Shown here one piece after another: positions 5,118-8,321 of a stretch of DNA of 8,321 bases; position 1 is the first letter of the stretch, and each line of letters begins with the position of its first letter. The stretch lies in assembly GCA_014323965.1 (NCBI GenBank), contig JACONB010000197.1:1-8321 (forward strand), in the 5' to 3' direction. The notes below the pieces were generated by a model that ran no database searches, had not been told where the DNA came from, and saw only the letters and a list, made by a program, of their open reading frames with translations. This stretch comes from Prochloron sp. SP5CPC1. GTDB taxonomy: Bacteria > Cyanobacteriota > Cyanobacteriia > Cyanobacteriales > Prochloraceae. The position numbers and the translations under genes are program-made.

Positions 5118-6074
5118 ATGCTTTCTTATCTAACCAAACGTCTCCTTATCTCAATTCCCACTCTCATTGCTATCAGCATTATCATCTTTGCTATCCTAGC
5201 ATTAGCTCCCGGGGATCCCATGGGGGAATTTGCTACCAACCCCAACCTCACTCCAGAAGTGAGAGAAAATATCAGACGCTCCCTGGGTTTAGACCAACCC
5301 ATTCCTATCCGTTATCTTAAATGGGGATGGGCATTTATCCGAGGGGATATGGGCTATTCTTTTAATAGTCGCAGTCCCGTTTTAGACCTCCTCCGGCAAC
5401 GTTTACCCACCACTCTATGGGTGGTAGGTTCCGCTTACATTGTCAGCATATTTATCGCCTTTCCTTTGGGGGTTATTTCTGCTCTCAAGCGCTATTCTCT
5501 CCTAGATAGACTGGTGACAACTTTTGCCTTGCTAGGCTTCTCTCTCCCCACCTTCTTTACTGGGTTACTCTTGATTATCATTTTTAGCGTTAAACTAAAT
5601 TGGTTACCTTTTATCTATAATAGCACATTAAGAGTAACAGATTGGGCAAGTTTTGTCCAAGTAATTAAGCAGTCAATTATGCCCATTTGTGTGTTAGCAT
5701 TGTATCAGTCCGCAGTGCTCATGCGCTTCGTCCGTTCTTCCGTTTTGGAGGAGTTAAATCAGGAATACGTCCGCACTGCTTATGCAAAAGGTTTGCATGA
5801 TTTTGCTGTGCTCAAAAATCATATCTTGCGCAATAGTATGATTCCTGTGGTTACCCTTATAGCCCTAGATATTCCCAGTATTTTTACTGGTGCTTTAATC
5901 ACAGAGCAGATATTTCGGGTGCCGGGTATTGGCTCCTTGTTAATTGACTCTATCTATCGGAGTGATACTCCCGTGGTAATGGCTATTACTTTCATCTATG
6001 GTATCTTAATCGTGGGGTTTAATTTGATGGCGGATTTTATTTACGGGTTTCTGGATCCAAGGGTTAAGTATTGA
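5118..6074 (+). CDS. dppB: DppB-type ABC transporter permease
   Basis: This encodes 318 residues, the standard length for DppB/OppB/GsiC permeases. It has an N-terminal membrane helix with the family motif ALAPGDPMGE (28-37), a periplasmic segment (RENIRRSLGLDQPIPIRYLKW, then GDMGYSF), about five further membrane helices, the cytoplasmic EAA loop EYVRTAYAKGLHDFAVLK (216-233) that contacts the ATPase, and FRVPGIGSLL (266-275) near the C-terminus. It would form the inner-membrane channel with the DppC-type protein encoded from 7569. The ATG at 5118 gives the usual MLSYLTKRLL start, though no Shine-Dalgarno sequence precedes it; translation may be coupled to the GxxExxY gene that stops at 5112. 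Its natural partner genes are displaced on both sides, by the GxxExxY cassette upstream and by cbbY plus Uma2 downstream. Confidence 0.93.
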   Translation: MLSYLTKRLLISIPTLIAISIIIFAILALAPGDPMGEFATNPNLTPEVRENIRRSLGLDQPIPIRYLKWGWAFIRGDMGYSFNSRSPVLDLLRQRLPTTLWVVGSAYIVSIFIAFPLGVISALKRYSLLDRLVTTFALLGFSLPTFFTGLLLIIIFSVKLNWLPFIYNSTLRVTDWASFVQVIKQSIMPICVLALYQSAVLMRFVRSSVLEELNQEYVRTAYAKGLHDFAVLKNHILRNSMIPVVTLIALDIPSIFTGALITEQIFRVPGIGSLLIDSIYRSDTPVVMAITFIYGILIVGFNLMADFIYGFLDPRVKY

Positions 6075-6076
6075 AA

Positions 6077-6104
6077 CAGTTATCAGTTACCAGTTACCAG
6101 TTAC
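6077..6104 (+). repeat. Heptanucleotide tandem repeat CAGTTAC x4
   Basis: Four 7-bp units, CAGTTAT then three CAGTTAC, start two bases after the permease B stop. Short tandemly repeated heptamers of this kind are known from filamentous, heterocyst-forming cyanobacteria. Confidence 0.85.
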
Positions 6105-6110
6105 CAACAG

Positions 6111-6143
6111 CCTCTCTGTGTCTCTGTGTCTCTGCGTGAAACT
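6111..6143 (+). repeat. CTCTGTGTCTCTGCGTGAAAC-type dispersed repeat, copy B
   Basis: This matches 2212-2244 at 31/33 positions, including the final GTGAAACT. It lies between the convergent permease B and cbbY-like genes and faces a related repeat in opposite orientation at 6938-6966 on the other side of cbbY. Confidence 0.8.
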
Positions 6144-6152
6144 TTCATCGTG

Positions 6153-6905
6153 CTATAAATGTTTTGCTAGGGATAGATTTAGGTAAGAGTACATTCCGGG
6201 GTTTCCTGCAAGAACCTTAAAGGGTTGATCTGGTTCTCCAAGAGAATCTAATACTAATATGGCAGTAGGAAAGTCGTAGTGTTTGGTGTATTCGTTCACT
6301 GTAACAATTGTTTTTAAGCCTGCTCCATGAGCAGCTATTAGTCCTTGAGGAGAGTCTTCAAAGGCGAGACATTCCGACGGGGATAAACCCATCTTTTCTA
6401 GGGTGTATTGGTAAATATCTGGGGCTGGCTTTTTGGCTGGGACTATGTCTCCTGCTGCAATCACTTCAAACCAAGAAGGAGCTTCGGGGGAAAGAGAGTA
6501 TTTTAAGAGGGAAAGAACGTTGGCAAGATTGGCGGTGGAGGCGATCGCCAACCTGATCCCTTCAGACAAGCTCTCCCTGAGCAATCTTCTCACTCCCGGA
6601 CGTAAGGGAATAGGTTCGGTGGCGAGTATTTGGCGGTAATATTCGTTTTTGCTCTCGTGGAGGTGTAAGATAAACTGCTCTAAATCCTCTCTGCGTCTAA
6701 AATCAGGATGGTATTTGTTAATATAAAAGTGAAGGCGCTCTTTTCCCCCAGGAATGGCTAGGAGTTTGCCGTAGAAAGAAACTGACCAGTTCCAGTCTAG
6801 TCCGGCTGCGGCAAAGGCGCGATTAAATGCTACCCTGTGTCCATGTCTTTCTGTGTCTCCTAAGGTTCCATCTACATCGAAAATTAAGGCACGTAATTTA
6901 CTCAT
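6153..6905 (-). CDS. cbbY: CbbY-like HAD phosphatase (probable xylulose-1,5-bisphosphate phosphatase)
   Basis: This encodes 250 residues with all HAD motifs: motif I FDVDGTL (nucleophile D10, acid/base D12), motif II IASTAN (S123), motif III PAKKPAPDIY (K158/K159), and motif IV AFEDSPQG (E173, D174). The cap region after motif I (DTERHGHRVAFNRAFAAAGLDW, and YGKLLAIPGGKER) matches the CbbY group rather than generic beta-phosphoglucomutases. CbbY of proteobacteria and plastids removes xylulose-1,5-bisphosphate, a tight inhibitor of Rubisco, so a Rubisco-protecting role in a cyanobacterium is plausible but inferred. The ATG at 6905 gives the standard start MSKLRALIFDVDG. It runs against the transporter genes on both sides and is bracketed by CTCTGCGT-type repeats, so it looks like an inserted gene with its own promoter, which would lie in 6906-6990. 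Confidence 0.85.
   Translation of the reverse strand: MSKLRALIFDVDGTLGDTERHGHRVAFNRAFAAAGLDWNWSVSFYGKLLAIPGGKERLHFYINKYHPDFRRREDLEQFILHLHESKNEYYRQILATEPIPLRPGVRRLLRESLSEGIRLAIASTANLANVLSLLKYSLSPEAPSWFEVIAAGDIVPAKKPAPDIYQYTLEKMGLSPSECLAFEDSPQGLIAAHGAGLKTIVTVNEYTKHYDFPTAILVLDSLGEPDQPFKVLAGNPGMYSYLNLSLAKHL
6541..6548. repeat. HIP1 octamer GCGATCGC
   Basis: This is the second perfect HIP1 site in the window, inside the cbbY-like gene. Confidence 0.9.
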
Positions 6906-6937
6906 CTTACAGGGATTCCATGGTATTTTTCTTATTT

Positions 6938-6966
6938 AACCACAGAGACGCAGAGGACGCAGAGAG
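6938..6966 (-). repeat. AACCACAGAGACGCAGAG-type dispersed repeat, inverted relative to 6111-6143
   Basis: On the minus strand this reads CTCTCTGCGTCCTCTGCGTC and ends CTGTGGTT, a relative of the copies at 2212 and 6111. It lies between the divergent cbbY-like and Uma2 genes, so it may be part of both 5' regions. Confidence 0.7.
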
Positions 6967-6990
6967 AAGAGGAAGAATGAGGTTTTTGCT

Positions 6991-7572
6991 ATGATTTATC
7001 TACCTACTACCCTGGAACTGGAATTAAACGTCACCGACGAACAATTTTGGACATTGTGCCACAAACATACAGATTTGCGGTTTGAACGCAGTGCTAAGGG
7101 AGATTTGATTATTATGCCACCTACAGGAGGACTTACCAGCCACCGCAACTCAGATATCACTTTTCAACTAGAGCTATGGAGTCGGAAAACGAAACTGGGA
7201 AAAGTTTTTGACTCTTCTGGTGGGTTTAAGCTTCCCAATGGAGCCAACCGTTTTCCTGATGCTGCTTGGATTAAAATAGAACGGTGGAATAACCTCACTC
7301 CAGAAGAAAAAGAGAAGTTTTTGCCCCTGTGTCCCGATTTTGTGGTGGAGTTACGTTCTCCCAATGATAGCTTACAACAAATCCAAATGAAGATGGCAGA
7401 ATATAGAGCAAATGGAGCACGATTAGGTTGGCTAATTGATCCGAAGCGCAAAGTTGTGGAAGTGTATCGCCCTGGAATTGATGTGGAAGTGTTACAAAAT
7501 CCTACAACTGTTTCCGGTGAGGATGTTTTACCTGGGTTCCAGTTGGATTTAACTGAGATTTGGGGAGGATGA
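6991..7572 (+). CDS. Uma2 family endonuclease (complete)
   Basis: This encodes 193 residues, the usual length of a compact Uma2 (DUF820) protein without a coiled-coil tail. It shows the family pattern: ELNVTDEQFWTLC near the start, GDLIIMPPTGG (37-47), H51RNSDI, NRFPDAAW (86-93, with D90), DFVVELRSPNDS (116-127, with E120), KMAEYRANGARLGWLIDPKRKVVEVYRPG (134-162). D90 and E120 correspond to the metal-binding acids of the PD-(D/E)XK core; the lysine position two after the Glu is Arg here, as often in this family. A GAGG site lies eight bases before the ATG at 6991. Its TGA stop overlaps the next gene's ATG (ATGA, 7569-7572), implying translational coupling to the permease. Uma2 proteins are very numerous in cyanobacteria, and their role, nuclease or otherwise, is unsettled. 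Confidence 0.88.
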   Translation: MIYLPTTLELELNVTDEQFWTLCHKHTDLRFERSAKGDLIIMPPTGGLTSHRNSDITFQLELWSRKTKLGKVFDSSGGFKLPNGANRFPDAAWIKIERWNNLTPEEKEKFLPLCPDFVVELRSPNDSLQQIQMKMAEYRANGARLGWLIDPKRKVVEVYRPGIDVEVLQNPTTVSGEDVLPGFQLDLTEIWGG

Positions 7573-8321
7573 TGAATACAGATAAGGGTTTTGGGGAGAC
7601 ATGGCGACGGTTTCGCCAGGATAAAATGGCCATGTTGGGAATGGTGGTGTTGCTCTTAATTAGCTTGGGGATTGTTTTTGGACCTTTATTTTATCATACC
7701 TCTATTGATACCATTGACTTTACGAAAGCTACTTTGCCTCCTTCTTGGGAACACCCATTTGGCACTAATGATTTGGGACAAGATCAGTTGGCTCGGGTAC
7801 TATCCGGGGGCAGGATATCCATGACTGTGGGGATGGCTGCTATGGTGGTGGCTATTGGATTGGGCACCTTGATTGGGGCTATTTCTGGTTTCTATGGAGG
7901 CTTTGGGGATAACTTGCTGATGCGCCTGACGGACTTATTTTTGGCTTTACCTCAGTTACCTGTATTGCTGTTAATCGTCTATTTGTTTCGGGATGGGATA
8001 AAAGCCATTGCCGGACCAGAATTGGGGGTTTTTGTCCTCATAGTTTTGCTGATAGGGGGTTTAAATTGGATGTCCGTGGCGCGACTGGTAAGAGGGAGCT
8101 TCTTGAAATTCCGCGAAATGGAGTTCGTCATGGCAGCCAGGGCAGCAGGTGCGAGACCAAGAAGGTTAATCTGGATTCATATCCTTCCCAATGTTTTGAG
8201 TATAATTATTGTGGCTGCTACCCTAGCAGTAGGTAATGCTATCATTACCGAGTCTACTCTCAGCTTTTTAGGTTTGGGTTTTCCCCCAGACGTACCCACT
8301 TGGGGCAGAATGCTCTTCGAT
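7569..8321 (+). CDS. dppC: DppC-type ABC transporter permease, 3' end outside window
   Basis: 251 codons are visible and the frame is still open at the window edge, so only the last few dozen residues of a typical DppC/OppC protein are missing. It has the N-terminal cytoplasmic segment TWRRFRQDKMAMLG, a first membrane helix, the periplasmic HPFGTNDLGQDQLARVLSGG (62-81), several further helices, the EAA loop EFVMAARAAGARPRRLIWIHILPN (185-208), and ITESTLSFLGLGFPPDVPTWG close to the end, all diagnostic. It would pair with the DppB-type permease encoded at 5118-6074, about 1.5 kb upstream, an unusual distance for genes that are normally adjacent. The start is either ATG 7569 or ATG 7572; both overlap or touch the Uma2 stop. 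The GGGGAGG just before is too close for ideal spacing, consistent with coupled translation. Confidence 0.92.
   Translation, partial: MMNTDKGFGETWRRFRQDKMAMLGMVVLLLISLGIVFGPLFYHTSIDTIDFTKATLPPSWEHPFGTNDLGQDQLARVLSGGRISMTVGMAAMVVAIGLGTLIGAISGFYGGFGDNLLMRLTDLFLALPQLPVLLLIVYLFRDGIKAIAGPELGVFVLIVLLIGGLNWMSVARLVRGSFLKFREMEFVMAARAAGARPRRLIWIHILPNVLSIIIVAATLAVGNAIITESTLSFLGLGFPPDVPTWGRMLFD

Noticed and set aside
7577..7587. ACAGATAAGGG near the dppC start as a remnant of the CAGATAAACG repeat
   Set aside because: Only about nine bases match one repeat unit, inside coding sequence. Chance is sufficient explanation.

Overview
The window looks like an 8.3 kb piece of a filamentous cyanobacterial chromosome. 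Supporting signs are two HIP1 octamers (GCGATCGC), moderately low GC, heptanucleotide short tandem repeats, CTCTGCGT/CTCTGTGT-type and CAGATAAACG-type intergenic repeats, and gene families abundant in cyanobacteria (Uma2 nucleases, CsaB, a CbbY-like phosphatase, a TIGR00266/AIM24 protein, GxxExxY proteins). The genus cannot be fixed from the sequence; Nostocales is a guess.

Layout. 1-405 (+) is the C-terminal tail of a Uma2 nuclease with a repetitive coiled coil. 411-1931 (-) is a two-gene unit, csaB then a coiled-coil protein, converging on that Uma2 gene. 1983-2171 (+) is a small antitoxin-like ORF with no toxin after it. 2286-3020 (-) is an AIM24-family protein, divergent from the transporter block. 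From 3056 to the window end there is a dispersed peptide/nickel-type (DppABC-like) ABC importer: lipoprotein substrate-binding protein (3056-4681), permease B (5118-6074) and permease C (7569-8321, cut by the window end). No ATPase gene is in view.

The importer genes are separated by unrelated inserts. Between the binding protein and permease B lies a GxxExxY gene bracketed by a 25-bp inverted repeat (24/25 match). Between permeases B and C lie an antisense cbbY-like phosphatase gene, bracketed by CTCTGCGT-type repeats in opposite orientation, and a complete Uma2 gene whose stop overlaps the permease C start (ATGA).

The most striking signal is a 99-bp perfect direct repeat (4334-4432 and 4966-5064). 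A piece of the binding-protein gene has been copied, in frame, onto the 3' half of the GxxExxY gene 632 bp downstream. The junction falls at the shared VELKSV codons, which in GxxExxY proteins carry the nuclease ExK motif. The result is a chimeric GxxExxY protein with its catalytic core kept but its normal C-terminus replaced. I see no complete new multi-gene system; the interest lies in repeat-bounded accessory genes breaking up a transporter operon and in this recent local recombination event.
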